Assembly (NCBI GenBank): GCA_017744315.1
Contig: JAGIBN010000006.1
Coordinates: 62,001 to 126,000, forward strand
Length of the DNA: 64,000 nucleotides
From: Porphyrobacter sp.
GTDB lineage: Bacteria > Pseudomonadota > Alphaproteobacteria > Sphingomonadales > Sphingomonadaceae
Direction: 5' to 3'
In this document: positions 7,661-16,682 of the stretch, in pieces
Numbering within the stretch: position 1 is the stretch's first letter
Layout of the letters: each line of letters opens with the position of its first letter
Notes under the pieces: generated by a model
Seen by the model: the letters and a program-made list of their open reading frames with translations, nothing else
The model's database searches: none
What the model was told of the DNA's origin: nothing
Program-made: the position numbers and the translations under genes

Positions 7661-8014
7661 TTAGCGGCGGGTCGCTGGCGTGGAAAGCGTTTCCTGCTCA
7701 AGCTCGTTCTTCAGGCGGTGAAGCTGGCTCGCGGCCTGCGCCGCCAGCGGACCGATCCAGCGTTCGTGGATGGCCTGTATCGGCATCGCATCGAGATAAT
7801 TGAACCGCTCCCGCCCCTTGCGCACTGGAACCACCAGGCCGGCGCGCTCGAGGGCTCCGAGGTGGAGCATGATCGTGCAGCGGTCGAGTTCGGGGAAACT
7901 GGCGCAGAGCTGCTTGGTTGTCAGAGGACGCAGCTTGAGCTCGTCACAGATGCGACGGCGCAGGGGATTGGCGAGCGCCTTGAACACGGCGTCGAGATCG
8001 TCGTCGGTTGACAT
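7661..8014 (-). CDS. ArsR/SdpR-type winged-helix repressor
   Basis: A 117-residue regulator starting MSTDDDLDAVFKALANPLRR, the typical opening of the ArsR subgroup that partners SRPBCC proteins. The winged helix spans about 10-85, with TTKQLCASFPELDRCTIMLHL as the recognition region. There are no metal-binding cysteine pairs of the classical ArsR kind. It is divergent from the SRPBCC gene with only 49 bases between start codons, and a palindrome covers its own start, so autorepression and control of the neighbour are expected. Confidence 0.88.
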   Translation of the reverse strand: MSTDDDLDAVFKALANPLRRRICDELKLRPLTTKQLCASFPELDRCTIMLHLGALERAGLVVPVRKGRERFNYLDAMPIQAIHERWIGPLAAQAASQLHRLKNELEQETLSTPATRR

Positions 8015-8032
8015 GTTATGTTTTTATAACAT
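8013..8032. promoter_or_regulatory. inverted repeat, likely ArsR operator
   Basis: ATGTTAT-N6-ATAACAT forms a 7-base inverted repeat in a locally AT-rich stretch. It overlaps the arsR start codon (8012-8014) and lies in the divergent promoter region shared with the SRPBCC gene. Position and symmetry are as expected for an ArsR-family site. Confidence 0.55.
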
Positions 8033-8063
8033 ATTTTCAAACGACTCAAGCAAGGAGCCGATC

Positions 8064-8546
8064 ATGGAACTCAAATTCAGGGTCGCGGCCCGCATATCCA
8101 AGCCGGTGCACGAGGTGTTCGAGGCAGTTGCGGACCCCAAGCAGCTGTCGGAATATTTCACCACTGGCGGTGCCAAGGGGCGGCTTGAGACAGGGACCAC
8201 GGTGACCTGGGACTTCCACGACTTCCCCGGCGCCTTCCCCGTCCACGTGATCGAAGTCGTGCCTGACGAGCGGATCGTGCTGCGCTGGCGGGCCAGTGAG
8301 GGAGAGGCACCCAACGTCGAAGGCGGTGAACTCACCGATGCCGATTATGAGACGACGGTGACCATGAACTTCAAGCCGCTCGACGACGGGCGCACCTTGG
8401 TCGAGATCGCCGAGGAAGGCTGGCGCTTCAACCAGGGCGCGCTGGGCGCTTCCTACGGCAACTGCCAGGGCTGGTCGCAGATGCTCTGCGCGCTCAAGGT
8501 CTGGCTCGAGCACGGCATCAACTTGCGCGAGGGTATGTACAAGTAG
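8064..8546 (+). CDS. SRPBCC (AHSA1/Bet v1-like) protein
   Basis: A 160-residue START/Bet v1-like ligand-binding protein of the AHSA1 branch. It begins MELKFRVAARISKPVHEVFEA, and the fold's usual strands follow (TVTWDFHDFPGAFPVHVIEV, ERIVLRWRA, TLVEIAEEGWRF). The ATG at 8064 has a strong AAGGAG 6 bases upstream; the open frame runs further upstream but crosses the divergent promoter. It pairs with the ArsR gene, a widespread two-gene arrangement whose ligand is generally unknown. It ends 6 bases from the convergent DUF983 stop. Confidence 0.88.
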   Translation: MELKFRVAARISKPVHEVFEAVADPKQLSEYFTTGGAKGRLETGTTVTWDFHDFPGAFPVHVIEVVPDERIVLRWRASEGEAPNVEGGELTDADYETTVTMNFKPLDDGRTLVEIAEEGWRFNQGALGASYGNCQGWSQMLCALKVWLEHGINLREGMYK

Positions 8547-8552
8547 CGGACG

Positions 8553-8972
8553 CTAGTCCGGCTTGCGCTCTTCCCCGTGGAGCTGGGCCCACAAGGCGTC
8601 GGTCCCGGCCTCTCGGCTCTTGTTCACGTACTGCGAGGCGACAAGCCAGCCCTTGATCGGGCGAAGCGGCAGGACACAGCCTGCCACCATCAAGGGCACC
8701 GACGTAAACAGGTGCACCCAGATCGGCGGCGTGAACGCCACCTCGAGCCAGACGACGATGAAAATCAGCGGCAGCGCGACGATGCAGAGCGAGAAGAACG
8801 CGGGGCCGTCATCCGGCGAGGCGAAGCGGTAATCCAGCCCACAGCTCTCACACTTGTCGGCGAGCTTGAGCCACGACTTGAACATGTGTCCCTTGCCGCA
8901 GCGCGGACACACGCCTTTCCAACCCGCCTTGAGAATCCACCCGAGGGCCTCGCCTTCCTTGAGGACGATCAC
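8553..8972 (-). CDS. DUF983 zinc-ribbon membrane protein, oxidase-linked
   Basis: This 139-residue DUF983 protein has two cysteine pairs forming a zinc ribbon (C22/C25 in VCPRCGKGHMF, C41/C44 in CESCGLDYRF). Two membrane helices follow (about 58-77 and 84-102). Members are regularly encoded with cytochrome oxidase assembly genes, as here after surf1, so a role in oxidase biogenesis is inferred; the biochemical function is not known. The start is a GTG at 8972. Confidence 0.85.
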   Translation of the reverse strand: MIVLKEGEALGWILKAGWKGVCPRCGKGHMFKSWLKLADKCESCGLDYRFASPDDGPAFFSLCIVALPLIFIVVWLEVAFTPPIWVHLFTSVPLMVAGCVLPLRPIKGWLVASQYVNKSREAGTDALWAQLHGEERKPD

Positions 8973-9058
8973 CGTGCGCTCCTTATTGCGTTCAGACCGG
9001 ACTTAGGATCGGGTGGCGCGATTGCCAGCCCCTTTGGCTTGGACCGGATAAAGGCCCA

Positions 9059-9622
9059 CTATGACTGCCGTCGCCGCAGCGCCAATACGTAGATAACCAG
9101 GGCCGTCAGCGCGAAGAAGAACCACTGCCCGGCATACATCAGGTGGTTGTTCGGCAGGTCCTTGGGATCCGGTGGCGCGAGCGCCTTGAGACCCTCGACT
9201 GGCTTGGCGACGTGGAGGATACCATGCGGCGCAATCACGCCGCTTACTTCGCCACCCTGCCAATTGAACGGCTGAGTCGGCAGCGACCACCCAAGGGAGA
9301 CTTCGGCCTCCCCTCCCCCGTCGATGGCACAGCGCGCGATCTGCGCCACGCCTTTCGAGCCATCCGTCGCAGTAGCAGCAGTGGTCCGCATGCTGAGCAC
9401 ACGCTGGCAGTCGAACTGGCTCCAGCGGAACAGAGAGTGTTCCAGGTCAGCGTCGGTCCTTGGCCACGGGACCGCAGAAGACATGGTCTGTGCCTGGCTA
9501 TACTGGGCGATCAGGCCCTCTTTCCAATCGGCGCGGCGCAGTTGCCAGACGCCGAGGCCGATCATCGTCGCAATCGCGGCGGCGACGATGATCGTCGATA
9601 GGATGGGGATCTTGCGGGTCAT
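9059..9622 (-). CDS. surf1: SURF1-family cytochrome oxidase assembly protein
   Basis: A 187-residue SURF1 protein with the expected two terminal membrane helices: ILSTIIVAAAIATMIGLGVWQLRRADWK at the start (GxWQ-x-R-R-x-x-WK is the family hallmark) and WFFFALTALVIYVLALRRR at the end, with a periplasmic domain between. It assists haem a insertion into CtaD of the aa3 oxidase. It is shorter than many SURF1 proteins. The ATG at 9622 is preferred over a TTG at 9631. It lies just after the intrinsic terminator that closes coxC. Confidence 0.88.
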   Translation of the reverse strand: MTRKIPILSTIIVAAAIATMIGLGVWQLRRADWKEGLIAQYSQAQTMSSAVPWPRTDADLEHSLFRWSQFDCQRVLSMRTTAATATDGSKGVAQIARCAIDGGGEAEVSLGWSLPTQPFNWQGGEVSGVIAPHGILHVAKPVEGLKALAPPDPKDLPNNHLMYAGQWFFFALTALVIYVLALRRRQS

Positions 9623-9630
9623 GGCATCCA

Positions 9631-9666
9631 AAACAAAAGGGCAGCCACGGCCAAGCCGGGCTGCCC
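9631..9666 (-). terminator. intrinsic terminator after coxC
   Basis: An 8-base-pair GC-rich stem (9639-9646 with 9659-9666) is followed on the minus strand by TTTTGTTT. It lies 34 bases after the coxC stop and just ahead of surf1, so surf1 and DUF983 may be expressed by read-through or from their own promoter. Confidence 0.75.
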
Positions 9667-9699
9667 CTTCGATGTTTCAAGTGAGCGGGTCACGAGACC

Positions 9700-10521
9700 T
9701 TAGTGGTACTGCGCGCCCCAGCCGCCCCACACGTAAACGACGACGAACAGGAACAACCACACCACGTCGACGAAGTGCCAGTACCAGGCAGCCGCTTCGA
9801 AGCCGAAGTGCTGCTTCGGGGTGAAGTGGCCGAGGTAGGTACGACGCAGGCAGACGATCAGGAAGATCGTGCCGACGATGACGTGGAAGCCGTGGAACCC
9901 GGTCGCCATGTAGAACGCCGAACCGTAGGTGTTCTCACCGAACGGGAACGGGGCGTGGATGTACTCGTACGCCTGGATGCTGGTGAACAGCAGGCCCAGG
10001 AGGATCGTCAGCCACAGGCCCTTCTTCACGCCATCACGGTCACCGTGGATGAGGCAGTGGTGAGCCCAGGTCACGGTGGTGCCCGAGCACAGCAGGATCA
10101 GCGTGTTGAGCAGCGGCAGCGCGAAGGGATCCATGACCGCTTCGATGGCCTTCGGCGGGAACTGACCGCCGATCACTTCAGCAAGTTCGCTCGGGAACAG
10201 CGCGAAGTTGAACCAGGCCCAGAACCAGCCGACAAAGAACATCACTTCCGAAGCGATGAACAGGATCATGCCGTAGCGCAGATGCAGCTGCACGACCGGC
10301 GTGTGGTCGCCCGCCTGGGCTTCCTTCACGATGTTCGAGAACCAGCTGAAGAACGTCGCGATCAGGCCGGCAATGCCGAGACCCAGGACCAGCCAGTGGC
10401 CCGGCAGGTCGTGCATGAACAGCACCATGCCGGTGGTGAAGGTGACCCCCGAAGCTGCGCCGGCAAGCGGCCAGATGTCGGGCGGCAGAATGTGGTAATC
10501 GTGGTTCTTGGCGCCGGCCAT
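9700..10521 (-). CDS. ctaE: cytochrome c oxidase subunit III (aa3 type)
   Basis: The 273-residue subunit III has seven predicted membrane helices. Conserved blocks are MILFIASEVMFFVGWFWAWF (helix III), the PLLNTLILLCSGTTVTWAHH stretch and the terminal FEAAAWYWHFVDVVWLFLFV with the buried glutamate. It completes the core aa3 oxidase with ctaC and ctaD. It follows ctaG in the usual alphaproteobacterial order. Confidence 0.97.
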   Translation of the reverse strand: MAGAKNHDYHILPPDIWPLAGAASGVTFTTGMVLFMHDLPGHWLVLGLGIAGLIATFFSWFSNIVKEAQAGDHTPVVQLHLRYGMILFIASEVMFFVGWFWAWFNFALFPSELAEVIGGQFPPKAIEAVMDPFALPLLNTLILLCSGTTVTWAHHCLIHGDRDGVKKGLWLTILLGLLFTSIQAYEYIHAPFPFGENTYGSAFYMATGFHGFHVIVGTIFLIVCLRRTYLGHFTPKQHFGFEAAAWYWHFVDVVWLFLFVVVYVWGGWGAQYH

Positions 10522-10594
10522 GTGAACTTTCCTGATCCTTGAATGCGGTGGCCCTTAATGCGGTGGCGCGGGCCGGTCTAGTGCCTTGCTTGCA

Positions 10595-11155
10595 CTACCT
10601 TGTGCGGTGGAACGTGTAGCTGAGCGTTATCTGCTCAACGTGCTTCATGTTGGGATCGTCGAGCGCCTTGGGATCGACGTAGAACAGCACCGGCATCGCG
10701 ACTTCCTCGCCCGGCTTGAGCGTCTGTTCGGTGAAACAGAAGCACTGGATCTTGTTGAAGTACTTGCCCGCCTGCTCCGGCTCGACGTTGAAGCTCGCCG
10801 TGCCGGTAACCGGGACGGCGCTGAGGTTCTTCGCCTCGAAGATTGCCATGTCTCGCTCGCCGTACTGAACGGTGTCGGTCACGTGGCGGGGACGGAAGGT
10901 CCAGGGTACGTCCGACGCGGTATTGGCGTCGAAGCGGATGGAGATCGTCCGCGCGCCCGCGCTCTTGGCATCCTTCTGCGCCTCGACAGCCTGAGCCATC
11001 GTTGCGCGCTGGGTGGTGCCGCCGAAGCCAGTCACACGGCAAAAGAGATCGTAGAGCGGGACCGCAGCGTAGCCGAGGCCGAGCATGGCGAGGGCCACGA
11101 TGAACGCGATCAGCCCAACGCGGCGATTCTTCCGTTCGATCGAGGCCGTGTTCAT
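10595..11155 (-). CDS. ctaG: cytochrome c oxidase assembly protein CtaG/Cox11
   Basis: This 186-residue copper chaperone delivers copper to the CuB site of CtaD. It has one N-terminal membrane helix (about 13-36) and a periplasmic domain. The copper cysteines C138 and C140 lie in CFCF, and C39 lies just after the helix (YDLFCRVTGFGGTTQ), all as in Cox11. Its start overlaps the stop of the 43-residue gene upstream by 3 bases. Confidence 0.95.
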   Translation of the reverse strand: MNTASIERKNRRVGLIAFIVALAMLGLGYAAVPLYDLFCRVTGFGGTTQRATMAQAVEAQKDAKSAGARTISIRFDANTASDVPWTFRPRHVTDTVQYGERDMAIFEAKNLSAVPVTGTASFNVEPEQAGKYFNKIQCFCFTEQTLKPGEEVAMPVLFYVDPKALDDPNMKHVEQITLSYTFHRTR

Positions 11156-11283
11156 CCGCCGCTTCCGACCTTCACAATGGTGATCGCATAGAACAACGCC
11201 ACGAAGGCCACGAGGACCAGCGCCAAGGCGATGTTGCGGCCGCGACGGGCCTTCTTGAACTGCGCTTCTTCTTCCGGAGTCAT
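11152..11283 (-). CDS. 43-residue single-pass membrane protein between ctaB and ctaG (CoxF-like)
   Basis: Reading the minus strand from the ATG at 11283 gives a 43-residue protein. It starts [17 protein letters not shown] and continues as one membrane helix ([22 protein letters not shown]) to a GSGG end. The ATG overlaps the ctaB stop by four bases, and its own TGA overlaps the ctaG start, so it is translationally coupled on both sides. A small acidic/basic single-helix protein at this position is common in alphaproteobacterial cta operons and is sometimes called CoxF. Its role is presumably in oxidase assembly or stability, but that is inferred from position. Confidence 0.85.
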   Translation of the reverse strand: MTPEEEAQFKKARRGRNIALALVLVAFVALFYAITIVKVGSGG

Positions 11284-12200
11284 GACATAAGCCCCTGCCC
11301 CAGGATCAGCCTGTCCGCAACCAGCGCGGCGAACAGGGCGAAAAGATAAAGCACCGAAAACCCGAACAACCGCTTCTCCGGCTTCATCTTGTCGTTCTCC
11401 TCACGCCGCCGGAAAGCGACCGGGAGCGACAGGATCACGAACAGGCCGGACAGCACTAGGGCGGCAATGCCGTAGATCGCGCCGGTGCCGCCGATCCACC
11501 ACGGAGCCAGGCTCACCAGCAGCAGGACCACCGAGTAGATCAGGATCTGCCGCCGCGTCGGGCCTTCACCGGCGACCACTGGCATCATGGGAATGCCGGC
11601 CTTGGCGTAGTCCGACTTCACGAACAGCGCGAGCGCCCAGAAATGCGGTGGGGTCCACATGAAGATGATGACGAACAGCAGTACCGGCATCAGCGTGATG
11701 TGGCCGGTCACCGCGACCCAGCCGATCAGCGGGGGAAACGCGCCGGCTCCGCCGCCGATGACGATGTTCTGCGGCGTCCGCGGCTTGAGCCAGATGGTGT
11801 AGATCACTGCGTAGTAGAGGATCGAGGCGGCAAGGATCAGCCCGGCCAGCCAGTTCACCACCAGCCCCATAACCAGGACCGAAGCGACCGAGATCGCCAC
11901 GCCGAAGTCGCGCGCGTCGCTCCGGCGCATGCGGCCCTGCGGCAGCGGGCGCTGAGCGGTGCGCTTCATCTTCGCGTCGATGTCCGCTTCCCACCACATG
12001 TTGAGCGCGGCGGCACCGCCGGCGCCCACGGCGATGCACAGTACCGCGGTGAAGGCGATCACGGGATGGATGTGCCCCGGCGCTGCGAGCAACCCGCAGA
12101 GACCGGTGAACACCACCAGGCTCATCACGCGCGGCTTGGTCAGCGCAAAGAAGTCGCGCCATTCGGCCGGAAGTGTCTGGGTCTGGGCGGTTGCAGTCAT
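11280..12200 (-). CDS. ctaB: protoheme IX farnesyltransferase (haem O synthase)
   Basis: The 306-residue UbiA-superfamily prenyltransferase makes haem O, the precursor of haem a for the aa3 oxidase. The polyprenyl-diphosphate-binding motif [20 protein letters not shown] is intact, as is the second aspartate-rich region ([15 protein letters not shown]). About nine membrane helices are expected. It follows ctaD after a weak hairpin and overlaps the small gene downstream by four bases. Confidence 0.96.
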   Translation of the reverse strand: MTATAQTQTLPAEWRDFFALTKPRVMSLVVFTGLCGLLAAPGHIHPVIAFTAVLCIAVGAGGAAALNMWWEADIDAKMKRTAQRPLPQGRMRRSDARDFGVAISVASVLVMGLVVNWLAGLILAASILYYAVIYTIWLKPRTPQNIVIGGGAGAFPPLIGWVAVTGHITLMPVLLFVIIFMWTPPHFWALALFVKSDYAKAGIPMMPVVAGEGPTRRQILIYSVVLLLVSLAPWWIGGTGAIYGIAALVLSGLFVILSLPVAFRRREENDKMKPEKRLFGFSVLYLFALFAALVADRLILGQGLMS

Positions 12201-12211
12201 GTTTCTACCTG

Positions 12212-12243
12212 AAAAGGGGGCGCACCGTTACCGGCACGCCCCC
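12212..12243 (-). terminator. weak hairpin between ctaD and ctaB
   Basis: A GGGGGCG/CGCCCCC stem (12216-12222 with 12237-12243) is followed on the minus strand by only four T residues. It may attenuate transcription from ctaD into ctaB, giving more oxidase subunit than haem synthase. Confidence 0.45.
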
Positions 12244-12278
12244 CTCCTTGTTCCGTGCGGCCCGGCTGGGCCACCGCG

Positions 12279-14003
12279 TCAGTGAGCCGAAGCCGTGTCC
12301 GGCTTGGTGCCGATCGCGTCGTGGTGCGAGTGATGGTCCTCGATCACCGGAAGCGTTTCGAACTGGTGGTACGGCGGCGGGCTCGACAGCGACCATTCGA
12401 GAGTGGTCGCGCCTTCGCCCCAGTAGTTGGCCGGAGCCTTCTTGCCCGCCACGAACGCGTAGATCAGGTTGGCGAAGAAGATCAGCATCGAGCCGGCCAT
12501 GATCACGTAACCGATCGACGAGATGTGGTTCCAGTACTCATACGCCGGAGTGTAGTCCGGATAGCGGCGAGCCATCCCCTGCAGACCCAGGAAGTGCTGC
12601 GGGAAGAAGATGATGTTCACGCCGATGAAGAAGATCCAGAAGTGCAGGTGGGCGAGGAACTCGCTGTGCATCTTCCCGCTCATCTTCGGGAACCAGTAGT
12701 AGAACCCGGCGAACAGCGAGAACACCGCACCCAGCGACAGCACGTAGTGGAAATGCGCCACAACGTAGTAGGTGTCGTGCAGGTTGTCGTCGAGGCCGCC
12801 ATTGGCGAGCACGACGCCGGTGACGCCGCCGACGGTGAACAGGAAGATGAAGCCCATCGCCCATACCATCGGGCTCTTGAACTCGATCGAGCCACCCCAC
12901 ATGGTCGCGACCCAGCTGAAGATCTTGATGCCGGTCGGCACCGCGATCACCATGGTTGCGGCGGTGAAGTACATCTTGGTGTTCACGTCCATGCCGACGG
13001 TGAACATGTGGTGCGCCCACACGACGAAGCCGACGACGCCGATCGCGACCATGGCGTAGGCCATGCCGAGGTAACCGAACACCGGCTTGCGGCTGAAGGT
13101 CGCCACGATCTGGCTGATCATGCCGAAGCCCGGCAGAATCATGATGTAGACTTCCGGGTGACCGAAGAACCAGAACAGGTGCTGGTACAGGATCGGGTCG
13201 CCACCGCCGGCGGGGTCGAAGAAGGTCGTGCCGAAGTTACGGTCGGTGATCAGCATGGTGATCGCCGCGGCGAGAACCGGCAGGGCCAGCAGAAGCAGGA
13301 ACGCAGTCACCAGAACCGACCAGGCGAACAGCGGCATCTTGTGCAGGGTCATGCCCGGCGCGCGCATGTTGAAGATCGTGGTGATGAAATTGATCGCACC
13401 CATGATCGAGGCGGCACCCGCCAAGTGGAGCGCGAAGATACCGAAGTCGACCGCCGGTCCGACCGAGCCGGAGGTGGAGAGCGGCGCATAGACCGTCCAG
13501 CCCGTACCTGCACCGTTACCCGTTCCTCCGGGGAAGAACGCCGACAGCATCAGCGAGATGAAGCCTGCTACGGTCAGCCAGAACGAGATGTTGTTCATAC
13601 GCGGGAACGCCATGTCCGGCGCACCGATCATCAGCGGAACGAACCAGTTGCCGAAGCCACCGATCATCGCAGGCATGACCATGAAGAACACCATGATCAG
13701 GCCGTGGGCGGTGATCAGCACGTTCCACATGTGGCCGTCGTGGTTGATGTCCGAAGGCGTACCGTTGAGGAATTCGACGATGTGACCCATGATCTGCACG
13801 CCCGGCTCCGCGAGCTCCCAGCGCATCAGGCCCGAGATCGCGCCACCGATGATCCCCGCCATAATCGCGAAGATCAGGTAGAGCGTCCCGATGTCCTTGT
13901 GGTTGGTGGACATGAACCAGCGGGCGAAGAAGCCCGGCTTGTGGTCGGCATCATGGTGATGCTCGTCCGCATGGGCCTGGAAATGGTCGGCGGTGGTAGC
14001 CAT
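12279..14003 (-). CDS. ctaD: cytochrome c oxidase subunit I (aa3 type)
   Basis: The 574-residue catalytic subunit holds haem a and the haem a3-CuB centre. Conserved features include the first helix [16 protein letters not shown], the [21 protein letters not shown] haem-ligand segment, [19 protein letters not shown] with the cross-linked His-Tyr pair, and a [15 protein letters not shown] segment with haem ligands. The N-terminal extension is histidine-rich ([11 protein letters not shown]). The proton K- and D-channel glutamate in HPEVY is present. It lies 37 bases after ctaC. Confidence 0.97.
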   Translation of the reverse strand: MATTADHFQAHADEHHHDADHKPGFFARWFMSTNHKDIGTLYLIFAIMAGIIGGAISGLMRWELAEPGVQIMGHIVEFLNGTPSDINHDGHMWNVLITAHGLIMVFFMVMPAMIGGFGNWFVPLMIGAPDMAFPRMNNISFWLTVAGFISLMLSAFFPGGTGNGAGTGWTVYAPLSTSGSVGPAVDFGIFALHLAGAASIMGAINFITTIFNMRAPGMTLHKMPLFAWSVLVTAFLLLLALPVLAAAITMLITDRNFGTTFFDPAGGGDPILYQHLFWFFGHPEVYIMILPGFGMISQIVATFSRKPVFGYLGMAYAMVAIGVVGFVVWAHHMFTVGMDVNTKMYFTAATMVIAVPTGIKIFSWVATMWGGSIEFKSPMVWAMGFIFLFTVGGVTGVVLANGGLDDNLHDTYYVVAHFHYVLSLGAVFSLFAGFYYWFPKMSGKMHSEFLAHLHFWIFFIGVNIIFFPQHFLGLQGMARRYPDYTPAYEYWNHISSIGYVIMAGSMLIFFANLIYAFVAGKKAPANYWGEGATTLEWSLSSPPPYHQFETLPVIEDHHSHHDAIGTKPDTASAH

Positions 14004-14040
14004 CGTCAGCGTTACCTTAAAATCTATCGTTCAGCGAAAT

Positions 14041-15132
14041 TCAGGCGGCAGGAGCCGTCGCGGCGGGCGAAGCGTCGGCAGCCGGTGCTGCAGCCGCCGG
14101 AGCGGGAGCAGCAGCCGGAGCGGCGGCGGGGGCTGCAGCAGGCGCATCACCCGGAACCGTGCCGCCCTGCGAACGAACCCAGGCTTCGAACTGCGGACGC
14201 GGCAGGGCCTCGATTGCGATCGGCATGTAACCATGGCGAGCGCCGCACAGTTCCATGCACTGACCGTAGTAGATTCCGGGCTCGTTGACCTTCAGCGTGC
14301 GCTCGTTGATTCGGCCGGGGACGGCGTCGATCTTGAACCACAGCGACGGCACGCCGAACGAGTGGATCACGTCGGCACCGACGACCTGGATGCGAATCGT
14401 CTCACCGACCGGAACGACCATGCGGTTGTCCGCAGCCAGGTGCGGCGGTTCGCCGTTCTTGATCGCGTCTTCTTCGCTCAGCATGTTCGAGATGACTTCG
14501 AACCCGCCGTTATCGGGATAAGTGTAGCCCCAGTACCACTGGTAGCCGGTCGCCTTGATCGTGAGCGCGTCCTTGGGAGCGCTGTCATACTGGCGGGCCA
14601 GAAGCGTGATCGACGGGACCGCGATAACGACCAGGATCAGCACCGGCACGACCGTCCAGATCACCTCGATCAGGGTGTTGTGGCTGGTCTTCGAAGGGAC
14701 GTCGTTGCGCTTGCGGTTGTAGCGTACGACCACCCACAGCAGCAGCGCGAGAACGAACAAGCTGATCGCGGTGATGATCGGCAGCAGGACGAAGGTGTGC
14801 ATGCCGTAGGCAAAGCGACCGTCGTCGGTGTGCTGCGTCTGGAAGTCGATCGCGCCAGGCGTCGGCGCACCCCGGATCCACTCGGGAGCCTTGAGCGGGG
14901 TGTAGCTGCTGTCCGCAGCGGTCGCGGCAGTCTCCGCCGGCGTAGCGGCTGGGACTTCGGCGCTGACCGGCGCAGCAACTGCAGCGGCCGGGGCCGCAGC
15001 AGTCGATTCGGTGGTCGGCGCGGCTACCGTGGCCGCTTGGGCAAGGCTCACCTGCGGCGTCGCAACGACGGCGAAGAGTGAGGCCAGGAAAAGAGTGTGC
15101 AACCGCTTGCGGGCGATATCGCCGAAGTTCAT
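14041..15132 (-). CDS. ctaC: cytochrome c oxidase subunit II with Ala/Pro-rich tails
   Basis: The 363-residue subunit II carries the CuA site: H257, C292, C296, H300 and M303 are all present (GQCMELCGARHGYM). After a signal peptide (about 1-32) comes an alanine-rich linker to about residue 75, two membrane helices (about 112-138 and 157-178), the aromatic GYQWYWGYTY electron-entry patch, and the cupredoxin domain. About 40 low-complexity Ala/Pro residues extend the C-terminus beyond the normal end. The ATG at 15132 is chosen because it begins the signal peptide; the frame is open further upstream. Confidence 0.96.
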   Translation of the reverse strand: MNFGDIARKRLHTLFLASLFAVVATPQVSLAQAATVAAPTTESTAAAPAAAVAAPVSAEVPAATPAETAATAADSSYTPLKAPEWIRGAPTPGAIDFQTQHTDDGRFAYGMHTFVLLPIITAISLFVLALLLWVVVRYNRKRNDVPSKTSHNTLIEVIWTVVPVLILVVIAVPSITLLARQYDSAPKDALTIKATGYQWYWGYTYPDNGGFEVISNMLSEEDAIKNGEPPHLAADNRMVVPVGETIRIQVVGADVIHSFGVPSLWFKIDAVPGRINERTLKVNEPGIYYGQCMELCGARHGYMPIAIEALPRPQFEAWVRSQGGTVPGDAPAAAPAAAPAAAPAPAAAAPAADASPAATAPAA

Positions 15133-15342
15133 TTTACTGACGCTTTCCGTTCTCGATTGACGCGCGCTAAGGCTCGCCCGACCCCGGGCAGGGCCGGTTT
15201 TGGCGGGCCTATACGCCCGCTTGCCCCATGCCTCAAGCGCTTCTAGGGAGATTTTTCGCAAGGCTCGTCAGGGGGGTATGAACGCCACCCTCGGCGACTG
15301 CAACTGATACACTGACTGGCACACCGAAAGGCCGCCCCCCTC

Positions 15343-15921
15343 ATGACAGAAGACGAGGTTCTTGCCGAGTTCCGGGCCAGCCACGCCCTACTGGAGGGCC
15401 ACTTCCTGCTCTCCTCTGGTCGGCACAGCGGCTATTACCTGCAATGCGCACGCGTATTGATGAACCCGGAGCGCGGCGGGCGGCTCGCTCGCGCCCTCGT
15501 GCAAAAGCTCCCGCGCGAACTGCGCAGCCAGATTCGCAAGGTCGTGTCCCCGGCCATGGGCGGGGTCATCATCGGCCATGAAGTCGGCCGCGCGCTCGAT
15601 GTCGACGCGATCTTCCTCGAACGCCCCACCGGCGTGTTCGAACTGCGCCGCGGTTTCGACATTGCTGAGGGCGAGAAGATCCTGCTGGTCGAAGACGTCA
15701 TCACCACGGGCCTTTCCAGCCGCGAGGCGATGAAAGAGATCGTTGCCCTGGGCGGAGACGTCATCGCGGCCGCCGCGCTGGTCGACCGCACGGGCGGCGA
15801 GGTCGACCTCGGCGTGCCGTTCCACGCGCTCGTGACGATCAACTTCCCGACCTACGAGGAAAACGAGGTTCCCCCTGAACTGGCCGCCATCCCGGCCATG
15901 AAGCCGGGGAGCCGCAAGTAG
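15343..15921 (+). CDS. pyrE: orotate phosphoribosyltransferase
   Basis: The 192-residue enzyme makes orotidine 5'-phosphate from orotate and PRPP in pyrimidine synthesis. The PRPP-binding motif [13 protein letters not shown] is clear, and the N-terminal [14 protein letters not shown] block is typical of the alphaproteobacterial form. It starts a plus-strand run; its TAG overlaps the GTG of pdxJ by one base. Confidence 0.95.
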   Translation: MTEDEVLAEFRASHALLEGHFLLSSGRHSGYYLQCARVLMNPERGGRLARALVQKLPRELRSQIRKVVSPAMGGVIIGHEVGRALDVDAIFLERPTGVFELRRGFDIAEGEKILLVEDVITTGLSSREAMKEIVALGGDVIAAAALVDRTGGEVDLGVPFHALVTINFPTYEENEVPPELAAIPAMKPGSRK

Positions 15922-16679
15922 TGGCGTCGCAGCAGGCTCCGGGCGATCGGTCCGCGGGCCGGTTGCGCTTGGGCGTCAACATCGATCACGTCGCCACGAT
16001 CCGCAACGCGCGGGGCGGCGAGCACCCCGACCCCGTGCGCGCGGCAGAGATCGTCGCCAGGGTCGGGGGCGATGGGATCACCGCCCACCTTCGCGAAGAC
16101 CGTCGCCATATTCGTGACGAGGACCTGCGCCGTATCCAGGATGCGACCGACCTGCCGCTCAACCTGGAGATGGCGGCGACGGACGAAATGGTCGAGATCG
16201 CGCTGCGCCACATGCCGCACGCCGCCTGCATCGTCCCCGAGAAGCGCGAGGAGCGCACTACCGAGGGCGGGCTCGATGCAGCGGGTCAGCACAATCACCT
16301 GCAGCCGGTGGTCTCCCGCCTCGTCGACGCCGGCATCCGCGTGAGCCTGTTCATCGCTCCCGACGAGCGCCAGTTGGAGGCCGCCCTTCGACTCGGCGCG
16401 CCGGTCGTCGAGTTCCACACCGGTGAATACGCCCACGCGACGGGCGACCAGGTCGCGGTGGAGTTGAAGAAGATCACCGACATGGCCGCGCTCGCTGCGA
16501 AGAACGGCATCGAACCCCACGCCGGCCACGGCCTCACCTATGAGAACGTCCAGCCGATCGCAGCCATTCCGCAACTCGCGGAATTGAACATCGGGCACTA
16601 TCTTATCGGGGAAGCGGTTTTCGTCGGCCTCGAGAATGCGGTCCGGCGGATGCGCGAAATGATGGATGCGGCGCGGTAA
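15921..16679 (+). CDS. pdxJ: pyridoxine 5'-phosphate synthase
   Basis: The 252-residue TIM-barrel enzyme condenses 1-deoxyxylulose 5-phosphate with 3-amino-2-oxopropyl phosphate in vitamin B6 synthesis. Diagnostic blocks are [37 protein letters not shown], and the late [11 protein letters not shown] and [15 protein letters not shown]. The start is a GTG overlapping the pyrE stop, indicating coupling. Confidence 0.96.
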   Translation: MASQQAPGDRSAGRLRLGVNIDHVATIRNARGGEHPDPVRAAEIVARVGGDGITAHLREDRRHIRDEDLRRIQDATDLPLNLEMAATDEMVEIALRHMPHAACIVPEKREERTTEGGLDAAGQHNHLQPVVSRLVDAGIRVSLFIAPDERQLEAALRLGAPVVEFHTGEYAHATGDQVAVELKKITDMAALAAKNGIEPHAGHGLTYENVQPIAAIPQLAELNIGHYLIGEAVFVGLENAVRRMREMMDAAR

Positions 16680-16682
16680 GAT

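Noticed and set aside
12255..14288. Long plus-strand open frame (over 650 codons) opposite ctaD
   Set aside because: It is antisense to a clear cytochrome oxidase subunit I gene; long antisense frames are common in GC-rich DNA, and its composition is dominated by Arg, His and Asp with no motifs.
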